Shown here one piece after another: positions 24,329-36,153 of a DNA stretch of 64,000 nt (position 1 is its first letter; the number at the start of each line of letters is the position of its first letter). The stretch is taken from NCBI GenBank assembly GCA_036872755.1, contig JAVHNS010000011.1, positions 992,001 through 1,056,000 on the forward strand, given 5' to 3'. The stretch comes from Orbilia blumenaviensis. Lineage: Eukaryota > Ascomycota > Orbiliomycetes > Orbiliales > Orbiliaceae. The translations under genes were made by a program, and so were the position numbers. The notes below the pieces were generated by a model. That model did no database searches, was not told the origin of the DNA, and saw only the letters and a program-made list of their open reading frames with translations.

Positions 24329-26531
24329 ATGCCACCCCAGGCCGGCAAGGGCAAAGGCAAATCCCGAGGTGGCGGCAGCTCAAGTACCTCTAATCGCGGT
24401 CGTAGCCGCAGCCGTAACACGACTCCAGCCTCGATGAATGATCACAGCTCTTCAGTGTCCGAGCAGCAGCTTGCAGCTGATCGAAGGGAAGACGCGGAAC
24501 CAGCTACTTATGCTAATGTCTTTCAGCAGTTCTTGGTGTCTGCAGATTCGTACACTAGCACGGTGCAGCAGGCTCAGTTTGTACCGGCGATATCGTCATT
24601 GGATCAGCTTCTAAGGGATTTGACCGACTTGAGGGAGCAAGCGGATAGACGGAGGATAAGCGTGGATAGGAAGATTATTAAGTTGGAGTTGAAGCTGGAA
24701 AAGGTTGTCAAGGAGGAAGAGGAGAAGGTAGGGATTTGAAATCCTTTTGCTGTTGGATTTGTGGAGGGTGATATTGTTGTGCTGATGGATTGTTCTTTTG
24801 TCATCTAGAAAAATGAAGGGGTTAAGTTAGAGAAGGATGATAAGAAGAAGAGGAAGGATAGAGCCATGAGTTCGGAGGGTAACAATCACCGTCCTCATGC
24901 GTTGGGTGCCCACAGTACGACTTCACAAAATCCGTCTACTGCGTACATCAAGGGTTTGTTTTTGTTCTCCCTCCTCTTTGTTGGGTTACAGGCCCTCAAG
25001 CGATTGTTTTATGGGCCTCCCAATTGCTAACGAAATTTAACATGCGGATAGAGGAAGCAGATGAAGGCCGAGCCACGAACACTAAGAAGCGAAAGGCATC
25101 CGCCTCCCTCGAAGTCGACGAAATGGATGAGCAACCGGCGAAATCTCCTAAGAGAGAAGCTGCTGAGGATGAACAACCAGGTTCCGAAGACGACGAGCAA
25201 CCTCCGCCGATGGCGACCCTTCTCATTGCTGAAGAGCTCTCCAACGACCCCGCTGACTACGAAATCGGGGCCGTCGGACCAGACACCACAGTCGACGAGA
25301 AGCGGAAGATATTTTCTGTGGCACAGTATCCTATGATAGATATTGCAGATTTGATACCTGGAGACCCCCCCAACGAGGACTTTAGTAGAGCGAAGCCAAA
25401 TTCGCAGATTGCTATGAATACTTTTGCCTCCTATATTGAGCCTTATTTTAGGCTCTACACGGAGGAGGATTTGGCTTTTCTGAGGGAGAGAGTGCGTTTT
25501 TTCCCCTATATTAACCGCCCCCCGTTTGAAGCATTTACTAACTACCATTATAGGGTGACAGGATTGGCCCGTATCTTATCCCGCCGCTTGGGCGGCCTTA
25601 TAAGGATGTGTGGTCTGAGGAAGATGGCACACCATATGAGCCGACATCGACGGGCCAAGAGCATGTTGCTCTCGGCAAACCAGATGACCTTAGAGATGAA
25701 ATTCTGGCCAAGAACACGATTTCTTTGGGTCCCTTGCTTTCCCGTGTTATGTCGGGTCTTGTCGTAGAGGACCTTGATGAACCTGCGGTCGCAGGCGGCG
25801 CTGGTCTCATTAACGGTGCAGCTGGTGGCCTCGATGTAATCATGGAGAACGCGGAGTCAACTTCGGGGATGAATGGTATGACGAATGGCGCTGGTGGAGA
25901 TGAACCTAGAGGTGCAACTCTGCGTCCTGTCGCCGCTACGTCGCTCAATCTGCCCGAGGGAATCGTTTCATCTAAAGACTGGAAGATATCCGTTAACAGA
26001 CCCGAGTTTTCATCGCTGGAGGAACGTATCAGACAGGAGATGATTTTTATGGGGATGGTCGGCCCGTCTGACACCTTTCATTTCGCGGACAAGCAAGATG
26101 ACGAAGTTTCAGCGCGCCTTCGAGAACTCCAAGCTAAGTTGCGTGTGGTTTCGATTCGAAATGGTGCTCGTAAAACTCGGCTTGCGGAGCTTCTTGGGGA
26201 GCAACTGGCTTATCAGGAATATGCGACTATCCTCGATGACCTGGATAAGCAAGTTGATCAGGCGTATCTGAAGCGGACCCGAGGCATGAAAGCTAAGAAG
26301 AAGAAGCCTTTCGGAGCGCATCATAATGCTAACGCTGCGCAAACGGCGCGCCCTGGTATCGGAGATATGGCGAAGATGCTGATGGAGCGGCGACGGAAAT
26401 GGAAGGATACTGTTGGACCTGTCTTCGACAAGGATGTCACTCGGATTCCTGATAAGACAATATTTGACGAGGACATCATGAAAGGGTTGGAAGCCAAAGA
26501 AGCAACTGGAGAGAGTATGGAGGATGATTAG
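24329..26531 (+). CDS. NGG1: SAGA/ADA histone acetyltransferase subunit Ngg1 (Ada3)
   Basis: Four exons give 653 residues: 24329-24727, 24809-24953, 25052-25491, 25554-26531. The start is the first ATG after a C-rich leader. The N-terminus is Gly/Ser/Arg-rich and disordered, then a heptad-rich helical region (residues ~75-135) ends in a Glu run. A basic KKRK segment and an acidic linker follow. The conserved core opens around YPMIDIADLIPG and continues through GDRIGPYLIPPLGRPY, and the C-terminal part carries the family helices (SLEERIRQEM, FLGEQLAYQEY-like segments, MLMERRRKWKD). Ada3 bridges Gcn5-Ada2 to the rest of SAGA and stimulates nucleosome acetylation. The TAG stop at 26529 is followed by 124 more in-frame sense codons (see separate entry). 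Intron 3 has a clear TACTAAC branch point. Confidence 0.9.
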
Positions 26532-26903
26532 ATATTTGAATCTCTACGAGTCCAGTTATCATCTGATACCGCGATTTGGTTAGACGAATGGTTGAAGGGG
26601 ATCCGAGAGAGGCGGACAGTGAAGCGAGACCTCGATGCAATTAGCGATTCTGGGGCTGTGGTTGATCCGGATGAGACAGTTGAGGACGTAACAGCATATG
26701 ATTCGGATCTGGATTCGGACACTACTATTCCTGATCGCGAGTTCCTGAAAGGGTTTCCGAGTGATTCTGATGAGATGGAAAGACCAGGCGCGATGAGACG
26801 TGATGTTTTGGGAGATGACTACGACCAGCTCGATTTTGCTCGTCGGTTAGAACGGATGCTGCAGAAAAGTGGTATCCAGACGCGACAGCCTCCTGCGAGA
26901 TGA
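26532..26903 (+). other. In-frame open stretch after the Ada3 stop codon
   Basis: After TAG at 26529-26531 the same frame stays open for 123 sense codons and then stops at 26901-26903. The translation is coding-like: it is acidic, with DSDLDSDTT and PSDSDEMER segments, and ends in a helical LDFARRLERMLQ part. It lacks an ATG near its beginning, so it is unlikely to be an independent gene. It could be an alternative C-terminus reached by readthrough or by an unrecognised intron, the remnant of a longer ancestral Ada3 end, or chance. I found no donor that would remove the stop cleanly. Confidence 0.35.
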
Positions 26904-29899
26904 TTTTCCGTCAGAACCAAATACTCATTGTTTCCTCCCTATTGCCCTAGTCTTTTCTCTCCCTTGATAAATATACCAGATGAGGTGATGTGTGCTTCTC
27001 ACATAGCTTCTCCTTCTTCCCCCGTTCTCTTCCTCATCTTGTATCATCGTTTTTTTCTTTCCTTTTTTACTCGATGTTTTTATAGTCCAACTATCGGCGA
27101 CGACCAGGGATCGGCGTTATCGGTGTGTATGCTCCTCTTATTCTATACTCCCTTCTCTTCTTTCACGTTTTGTATTGTCCTTCTTAATGTATTATAACTG
27201 CGGCCCTCCCTTTCTCTTCAATTTTCAAGGGTTTAACGGCCTCAGCCAGCTAGATTTCTGTGGTTTAAAATCGTGTGGTTCAATCAATCTAATGATACTG
27301 ATCCGGCCCGGTGCTCCTTACTGCTAGTATACTTCTAATGTTATGATTTTCTATACATAGGCTTATATATACACGAAGTGCTATTTATAGTAAATTTGAA
27401 TTCGGTGTGTGAAATTGTGATAGCTACTAGGACTGGTCTTGAGCGCCCAGACACGCAAAGGTTGGGACTGGATTTGGAAACATATATATTCGTTTGCAAT
27501 TGGAGATGTAGTCTAAAGGTGAGATACATATCTACTTCGGAGGTAGTTTTAAAACTGGTATATGCATTGATATGATCAGTATCGGTGGCCCAGAGCCTCG
27601 AGGTTATTACCAACTTAATCGACTTAGCAATGGCTTAGTGCAAGGGGTATTAGCTTTATAGAGGGGTTTCAATTTGGGGTGCTCAGTAATCCACATTAGT
27701 TACACCTGGCGCTAGTTGAAGTCCTGACCTTCTGTTAGTGCATACCCAGGTACGTATTTGCGCGGATTTATTTATTGGGGTATATAACCATCCTTCGAAT
27801 ACATAGGTGTTACATAAGAATATTTCCAAGGCCGAGGATTAATGTTCGAAACTAAATTAGTATTGCATTGAGCACTATAAGCTTGTGTAACGTCATAACG
27901 TTTATATGTTGGACTGGCTACGAACGTTGCAGCTACGCAAGTGTTTGGAGGGAAACGACCAGGTTGGTGTTTACACGTACACGTGTAAACGTTCTTTATT
28001 TTTATTTTTATTTTTTTCTGTACGACTACAACAGAATTAGACCTGCAGATTTATTCCGGGTCCTGATGGAAGATCGGCGACCTCGTGAGCTTGTGGGGTT
28101 TGGACGAACTGTGGTGATGATGATTGGTTTTCCTTCTTCTTTTGGTGGTGTTGGTTCACACGCTAATTAAATAAGTAGATTATAACGTCGCAACGGACGG
28201 AAGGATCGAATGGCGGTGGGTTTCTTATATCTACTTTAGTACCTTTATCGAGTGGTATCTTCGCATTTATTTAATTGCTTTCGTTGTGGTTGAACCAACG
28301 GGGAAACTGGAAGTGCCCGAGTGCGCAGGCGCATGGGGCCTAGAATTATAATATTACCTATACAGAGCAATTTAAAAATTATAATGTTTACTATAGGTTC
28401 ATATATGGTTTGGGTCAGGCTGGTCTCGTTGGAACGGTCAGGTCTTAATTTTGTTTAGACTTTTGAAAAAAAAAAAAAGGATAAGCCTTCCCGAAAGGTA
28501 AGATGAAACATTAACGATCCGTGGGTTTATGGTAGCTATCTATCGAGATTGTACATGTTGAAGAACCGGCCCATATGTGTCGCTGGTTTTAGTTTATGCA
28601 ATCTGAATATTTAACATGTGCACGTATACTATATTATTCAATATTATTCAATTACTGGAGAAAATCCAGACAGTCAAACGGCCATACGGCCAGACAGCCA
28701 GACAGCCAGACGGCCAGGAGTAGCCACTGAACTTTTCGCTGGCTAGCTGGCTAGGCTGTCTGGCTGTCTGGCTTTTCTCCAGCCCCTGACTAAACAGGTG
28801 GGCTGGTGGCAGGCCAGTGGCTGAACATAACTATGAAAAATTAACACACTTATGCCTCGCTTAAGTTGTAATATATATTTTGCACGGTTTTGTACTATAA
28901 CTGTATCCTTTTGACACATTTTGGCCGCCACACATGTCTTCGTGTTATATTTTCAGTTGTGAGAATGAGCGTGGTATCTAATAAGTTTGTGTGTGCGTGC
29001 GTGTGTGTGGTGTTGGTTGGTTAGGCTTATCTACGCGGTACTCTAGATACCTAGGTAGGTAGGGTAGGAAGTATACTTACTTAGTAGCCAGCCGCTTAGG
29101 TACTTAGATAAGCAATTTTCTAGGTAGATACCTAACCTGCAGACCTAGTTAGTTATATAGGACTTACGCGCGGGTCAATTATCCTAGGGTTCACAAGACT
29201 AGTTAACAGTTATCAAGGATAATATGATATCTTCAACAGCGAAAAAAATAATGATTACGGATGATAATCTATTTTTTTCCCCTCTTCAGTCTGAAATTAC
29301 AAAAGAGCGATGCATTAATAATTGGTTATTCGCATTGAGAAACCCGCTAACTGGTTTAAAGGTAAAGATTGCAACTTTCAGCATGTGTGTGGGGCGTGGC
29401 GGCTGGGGGATGAGGACGAACGGGTAAAGGGGAAAACGGATATACTTTGTGGGAAGGCAAAAATTGGAAAAGTAACGAAGTAGTTCATATTAACGATAAC
29501 AATCTTTTTGGGAGCGGATAAGACGTACGGCGGCGGATAAAAAGGAGATAAGGAAATGGGCAAGTAGAGAAGAGGTGGGCGAGGCTAAAAGGATTGCTGA
29601 TACGCGTACCTGGGGACAAAAATACGTAGGTACGGAAAAAAATGAAACTAGCGAAAATGAAAGGTGATAAAACAAATAGAGCTTGCCATAAAAATAATAA
29701 TGGGAAGCAACAGTAAAGATACACGCCCTGACGCCATAAGACAAGCTAAACAGGAAAAGTCCGTACATGATAGTTCTACGGAGGCAGACTGAAATTGAAA
29801 ACTATAACAGAGACGGCATTATCGAAAGTAGGTGATTCCGTCATTAAAAAAAAAAAAAAGAAAAGAAAAAGAAAAGAAATAAAAAGAAAAATGAGACCT
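26904..29899. other. Three-kilobase spacer with inverted repeats
   Basis: AT-rich and without a supportable gene. It holds a short palindrome at 27969-27990, a larger snap-back structure at 28655-28782, TAGG/TAAG-type tetranucleotide clusters (29040-29150) and an A-rich run at 29846-29891. Open frames are under 110 codons and look random. Confidence 0.5.
28655..28782. repeat. Interrupted inverted repeat (hairpin-forming)
   Basis: The left arm has CTGGAGAAAA at 28655-28664 and GCCAGACAGCCAGACAGCC at 28689-28707. The right arm has the exact complements GGCTGTCTGGCTGTCTGGC at 28754-28772 and TTTTCTCCAG at 28773-28782, directly joined. The left arm is thus split by 24 bases that are themselves a degenerate CAGAC/CGGCC repeat. 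The loop is about 46 bases. No target-site duplication or transposase is visible. It may be a palindromic MITE remnant or a transcript that folds. Confidence 0.75.
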
Positions 29900-32800
29900 C
29901 TAGGCGGTCTCTGGGTTCTTCCCGCCAGTCTCGTAGATGCTGTTCCGCTTCTCCTTCATGACTTGGATAAGCAAGCCACTGACAGCCTCCATGACCTGGT
30001 TGAGACTGCCTTCAAGCCCCTTGAGCTTGTCTTCGAGTGCTCCGAGCCTTTCGGCCCCGCTCAAATTGTTGGCGGTGCCAACCTTGCGTTGGCCCGCTTC
30101 TGCCTTCTCAAGACGCGCCTCGAGCTTATCGAGACGCAGCCTAGTCTCTGTGGTGAGAACGGCAACAGGTGGGGTGGGAGCCGAGATCGAATTGCGGGTG
30201 GCACGACGGGTAGAAGTGACGACGGGAGCTGGGGCCGGGTTCTCGAGCATCTCGAAACGGGCGTTGGTGTCGCCCTCGAGAACCTTGAGCTTCTCATCCA
30301 ATGCAGACATGCGTCTGTTCAACTCAGCTTCATCGTCTGAATCCTTAACAACCTGACCCTTAGCGTGGTTGATTTGTTGGATGATTTTAGCCTCCATGGC
30401 AGTAATCTTGTCCGTAAGTTGGCTGTTGCATTCCGCGATTTTGATGTCCACCAGAGCTGTAATGTTTGCTGTAATCCTGGCTTCGATTTCGGCTAGCTGC
30501 TCTTGGGCAATGCTGCCGTTTCCTCCGAGTCCAGCATTGGCCTCCAATCGATCGATACGTTCTTTGCTAGACCTAGCCAAGTTCCAGAGATTGTGGTAGC
30601 TATCTTGGATCCCACCGGCGAAGTTGTCGAAGGCTTCTCGAGCAGCATTTTCAACGATAGAAGCATTGTCTACTTGCTTGGATTCGGCGAGTTCCTGACG
30701 GAGGGCGTCCAAACCACGCTTGAGGTATTGGAGGCGCCTAAAGACCAATTCATCCATCATGTTGGCGTCGTCTTCGTCAGGTTCGGACTCTAAGTCGATG
30801 GTGTCCTCTGGGGTTCCAGATCTGTGAGTGGTATCTGCAAAAGCCCTGATGTCTAAGATCTTGGTGCTTGATGCAGGGGTGGTGAAAGTAGGTGGGGTGG
30901 TGAAAGTGGCTTGAGTCGCGATGGTAGCTGGAGTGGCAGCAGTGCTCAAGCGGAAATTTGCTGGATTTGGTGTTGGAGTTGCAAGGGTAGCAGGGACTGG
31001 AGCGATGGGGACTGGTGTAGGCGTAGGTGCAATCACAGGTGTAGGTGCAAGTGGAGGTGCAGGTGCGATGGGAGCAGGGGTTGGAAACTTTGAGACTGAG
31101 CTGACTGCAGGAACAGCAGATCTATTGATGTTGATTGGTGTAAACCCAGTCTGTGGTGTTGACTCCGGCCTCATCATAGGTGCGACTGGTGCTATAGCAC
31201 TCGGAGTCTCCCTGCGCACGTTCGGCGGGACTGTCTTGTCATCACTCATCTCAGCCGGGATCAAAAGAGTGAGGCTTTCACGAACAGGTGAAGAAGTACG
31301 CTTCCTCTTGATGCGAATTGGATGAGCTGAGCTCTCCGTGCTGCGTTTGAGAGTGGTACTATCACCATCGTTGACTGTGCCACCGACTTCTGGTGTGCTA
31401 CCATATGGTGGTTGAGGGGCTGGAGAATTTGTTGGAGAGTCCATTTCCATCATACTGCCGTTAGGTCCGCCTGGGATGGGACCGAGATGGGACCATTTTA
31501 TTGGAGTGACTCTCTTGCCGAGTGTGGGTCCTGGTCTGTATTTCTCGAGTCCGCCTCTTTCAACGTTAAGAATCGCTTCTCTGATATCAGAAGTCGTGAT
31601 AGCTTTCAAACGACTCTGCAGACCCTTAGTTCCATAACCAGTTTCTTGCAATTTCGTAATCAGGTTGTTAGCCAACTGACGAGTAGACTCATCGTCTTCC
31701 CGCCAGCCACCCAAGTCCTCAATTGTCCGGACCTGATGGGATTCGAGATGAAACAACCAGTTTGGACGGCGATATTTAGTCAACGATTCGTTCTGCTCGT
31801 TGTAGAGCCTGTAGATGGTTGCTCGCCAGATCTCCGAGATCGGAACCTTCCCAGCACCACTAGACAGCCATTGGGAGGTTGCAGACTGATACGCCATATC
31901 ACTCTCAGATAGATGCTGCTGGGACTGCTGAGACTGGGCAGCGAGAGTCTGGGCATGAGAAGCTAGCAATTGTTGTTGGAGGGTATGCTCATCGATACGA
32001 GCTTGTCGTGCGGCTGGAGTCTCCGGGTCTCCGTTCCCATTAAACGGGGACACGAGATCACGGGACCCCTGGTTCCCGTTACCCTGGTTAGATGAAGAGG
32101 ACGCCATACCTGAATTTGTAGAAGCGGAACGAAGCGGACGAATTGGTGTCTCCTGTTCAACTGCTCTTGATGATGATGATACAGAAACACGAGTTTTTGA
32201 ATCAGAAAGAGATGAGCGAGTCTGAATAGTAGTTTGGGGGGTGGGAGATGCTTTTGCAGACTGTGTCTGTGCTGATGAGGAAGATGAAGTGGGAGCTATG
32301 TTTCCCGCAGCTGGTTGGTTAGTGGAGTCCTCCGGGCGTGCAGCGTCGTTCCGGTTCTTCCAAAGGTGGAACACTTTCTCTGACAGTTCCAGGAACTGGT
32401 GCATAAGACTGGCAGAGACGCCGACGAGAGTGCCAGCGCAGTTGATATAGACGTTTTTTACACCGCTAGTAAACTATATTTATTCGCGGGCGGATAAGAA
32501 GGAATAAAAATTCCCATTACGAACGAATCAGTATCAAAGTTTCCCACCGCGTAGTGTGTATGTGTCAAAAAAATTGGTCAAAGCGTGTGTGCATGATGCG
32601 GCTGGATTGAATGAATGAATGAATGAGTGGTATATGAAATAATGTAAGGGGATCACAGAAAGAGAAGCATATATCACGTGAATTGGAAAGTTTGTTGGAG
32701 TTTACATCCTTTTCTTGTTTTTTCTTTTTTGCTTGTTCTTTTTTCTTTTTTCTTTCTGTTTTTTCTGCACGAATGAGACAGAGAGCGAGGGAGAAGGAAG

Positions 32801-33297
32801 GGGGTGGTCGTGCAAGGTCGTGCGTGCATGAATGTTTTGATATGTTTGTTGGCGGGCAGGAGAGAAGAGGGGGGGGGGGGAGGCAAAACAGGTATATATA
32901 TTTATATATCTATACGTATAGCATATACCTAGGTATGTATATATAGAATATAGATATAAATTTATATATAAGCAGGGAAGCGACTTACGGCATTATCGAG
33001 ACTTTCCATTAGCGCCTCCACCTGATCGCCAATTTCCATACTCCCATTCGCCAGGATCGGATCCACGGCCTTAGGGTAATTCGTAATTCTTTTTATAAGT
33101 GGCCAAAAGACCTCCCGTCTGCTCTCTTCGCTGACGGAAAAGGGATCGGGTCCGGGAACAACAATATTGGTAAAAATAAGTATAGCATCGGAAACGGCAA
33201 AAGGAAAGTAGAAGGATACGGTGTCTGGGTCGTCGTGAGGACCAGTATTGCGCCCGCCGGGACCGAGAAAAACTCGGGCTTCCGATGGGGCGGTCAT
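29900..33297 (-). CDS. Unknown protein, paralogue A of the TIGD-module/coiled-coil family
   Basis: Two exons on the minus strand give 960 residues: 33297-32989 and 32473-29900. The 515-base intron has a GTAAGT donor and a TATAG acceptor, phase 0. Residues 1-~150 form an N-terminal domain (FYFPFAVSDAILIF; VYINCAGTLVGVSASLMHQF). After a Ser/Gln-rich linker comes the helical module (~310-400: PISEIW, RPNWLFHLES, TIEDLGGW, a TTSDIREAI end). A long Pro/Thr/Ala-rich disordered part (~400-640) with a basic KRKR patch follows. The C-terminal ~230 residues are predicted coiled coil, with many Glu/Lys heptads. The module also occurs in the genes at 45037, 47946 and 50481. I recognise no described family. 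A nuclear scaffold is conceivable but is only a guess. The start is the ATG at 33297; no upstream in-frame ATG was seen. Confidence 0.75.
32474..32988 (-). other. Long intron of paralogue A
   Basis: This 515-base intron is 5-10 times the size typical of this window. It contains T/A-rich tracts, a poly-G run (about 32870-32881 on the plus strand) and (TA)n blocks near 32890-32970. It has no internal ORF of note. Confidence 0.6.
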
Positions 33298-36153
33298 TGC
33301 CAATGTATATGAAAAAAGTAAAAATAAAAATAAAAATAAAAAATACGGATATCGGAGAAAGGAAAGTGACAGGCAGAAGGTAAATATACGTATGAGGGGG
33401 GGGATTAAGGATGTATACAGAATATCGAAACGTGGCAGAGGAGGGATTACTTAGTTGAGCATGTCCACGGTCCGAGTTCGAATCGAATATTCAGATCAGA
33501 TGAGATGGAGGAAAAAACAGGTATGCAAGAAAAATGCAGCAAGTAAAGAAAAAGGAAGAGATAACAAAAAAGAAAAGAAAAGGCAGAGCCAGAAAGGCAA
33601 AAGGTAATGGAAATAGTCCAGAGGACAGGAAAAAGTTAACTACGACTAAGTAAGTAAGAGCGAGTATAGTTGCACTGGGCCAAAAGTATAACTAAAGGCA
33701 ACCGCGCGAGTACGAGTACGTAGCAAGTTAAAAGGTTAAGGAGCGGAAGTAGGAAGTAGATAGGTAGGTAGGAGTAAAAAGCGGAAGTAAAAAGTAAGTA
33801 GTTAAAGGTAAAAAAATAAAAGCAACGGTAAAAGTTAAGTACTTAACGAGAACGGGTTTAACGTTGGGGTACGTACTTGGTAAGTAAGTAAATAGCGGGA
33901 ACCCGGTTTAAGTTTTTCTTGGGGTGGGAAAAGGAAATGCCAACACATGCACTGACCGGCCCAGAACTAGTTAATTAGAGCGAAACAAGCGGGCTGGCTA
34001 GCTGGGGGGGCGGAAGGGATATTATTGTCACAAGAAGGGTACTGAAATGGCAGAAAGGAACGAAAAAAGTCAAAGAGAAGTGGTGAGGGTGAGAAATAGG
34101 AGAGTGAGAGAGAGATATGCAAGGAAATTATAAGAACGAGTTAGCGGTTTCAGGATCGGGATTAGTTAATATTGGCCAGCAGTCTAAACGAAAGAACACT
34201 TAGAGAGCACTGCAGTTACTGATACCGATGGTGGTGTCGTAATAGACTGCCTCTCTCTCTCTTTCTCTCTGATCTCTCTGTCTAGCGTGGACAGGAATGG
34301 ACCGGACTGGAATTGGAACTCTGGGCCGGACGATGGCGGGTTTTCCTGTGTTGGGCTGCTTCAAGCGAGCAAGCGCAGTGCTGCAGTGGCTAACGTTGGT
34401 TTTTATTTATGCATGCACGGATGGAAAGATGTCAGAGACGGGAAAAGTCAGTATTTGGCTGGGGGTACTTAAGTACTTGGCTATCTAACTAAGCAGCCAA
34501 GGTACTCGGGTATTTAAGTGCTTAGTTGGGTAAGTAAGTAAGGAAGTAAGTAAGTCAGTATGTACGGTCAGCTCAGCTCGTGCTAGTCATTGATATAATT
34601 AATAAGTAATCGATCATGCACTGATGTGATCAATGTTCTCGAGGCGGGTGGGGGAAAGAACTAAGAGGGGTTCGGGTGCTTGACAGCGTAGATAGATAAG
34701 TACTTAGGTAAATAGGTAGGTACTTTAGTTAGTAAAAACGTATGTAGGTAAGTACGTCCGTATACGGTCGTATGTACTACTTACGTATACGTACTTGGCT
34801 GTGTCTGCTATAGTTAGGGCGTAAGTACAGAACGGAACAGGGCAAAGGCAGGATAAGAGCAGAACACCACACACAAAGCATAGAACAGAACAGGGTATAC
34901 CAGTAGTTAGAAAGTAGGAAAAAGGAACGAAGAAAGGATTAAGTTTTAAACAGGGAAGGGAGTGTGGTTACTAAATAAATAGCACCATATTTTTTTTTTT
35001 AGGCCGAAATATCCTGTTCCCGTTTTTTTTGTTCATTTGGGGGCAGCGTGTCAGCTAATTAATTAACGTTCTTCGTACCGCATTCGCAATAAGCAAGGGC
35101 CTGGCTAGCAAACGTAGGTAGGTACTTTTACGAGTTAAAACAGGCCACAGGCGCAACGTCTGGTCGAGTTTAGTCAGCCGCATCAATGACTTGGCGCCCT
35201 ATAAGAATGTATAACGTAGACGGGGGGTTGAGCAGTTTGCATAATTAGTTCATGCCAAAGTACTACCATGCTCCAGCCTATGTATGTAACTAGGTAATTG
35301 TACATACATACACCACACATGTGCATCTATGCACACACGCACACACACACACACACATTTGTCCACCAAACTATCTAATTAATTACCGGCGTTGACGGGC
35401 AAACCCCTCTTCGGATTCAGGCCACTAATTAGGTTCATTTGGATTTGTCTCGAGATATCTCCGAAGTTTCAATCCGTCCACCTGAACTGCCAATTATATA
35501 TTCAGATGGCATTCAGATCACCCCCTTTGACAGGACTCTCAAACCGATATGATGCTCCAACTAAGTAATGTATGCACCCGTATGTGTAGTTATGTACTCG
35601 AGATGCACGTATCCAGGTCTAAGTAAACAGCCCCTGATCAAAAAGGCGTGACCTTCCCCGTTCCAGCTGGGGCGTTTTTCCCTTTAGTTCCGAGTGTGCT
35701 GGCGCGTGTTGTCCCCCCAAAAAGCAAACAGGCTTTCCATTCTTGGCACTAACCAAAACAGGAAAGGGTGTTATTCCCAATTAGGAAAGGTGCGCAAAAA
35801 CGAAGAAGCAGAAGTTCTGCCGTGCCAGCATTTTTTTTTTTTAAATTAGTGTCGCACAAAGCAAATCAACTCGATTAGACTTGACAGCTTCACCCTTCGC
35901 CGTTCAGGTTTCGCCATCCAATCAATTGTTCGATTTATCACGGTCGCTTCCCTGATAGTTCCCTCTCCTCGGACCCGACCATGATATCATAGTAGCCTTC
36001 TTGATCTTGTCTTATCGCTCTCCCATTTTCTCCCTCCATCCTCATCTCCATCTCGATCATCATCCTGCCTCCATTGCGATCATCGTCTCATTACGATCAC
36101 GATCACGATCACCACCTGTTCTGCTCTTTGATCTCCTTCTCTATTCGCCCGAT
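33298..36153. other. Divergent spacer rich in GTAAGTA/GTAGGTA repeats
   Basis: About 2.9 kb between paralogue A (-) and the G-patch gene (+). There are many short arrays built from TAAG, TAGG and TACTTAAG-type units (33640-33910, 34440-34560, 34690-34800) and a (CA)n run at 35332-35356. No gene or tRNA can be supported. The final 150 bases before 36154 are CT-rich promoter/leader. Confidence 0.5.
35332..35356. repeat. (CA)n microsatellite
   Basis: About twelve CA dinucleotides, slightly interrupted by one G, in AT-rich non-coding DNA. Confidence 0.85.

Noticed and set aside
27868..28170. 100-codon frame in the spacer before paralogue A
   Set aside because: Spans a palindrome and T-rich sequence, with no family character.
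33474..33484. tRNA B-box-like GAGTTCGAATC
   Set aside because: A box and cloverleaf cannot be built around it; spacing is too short.
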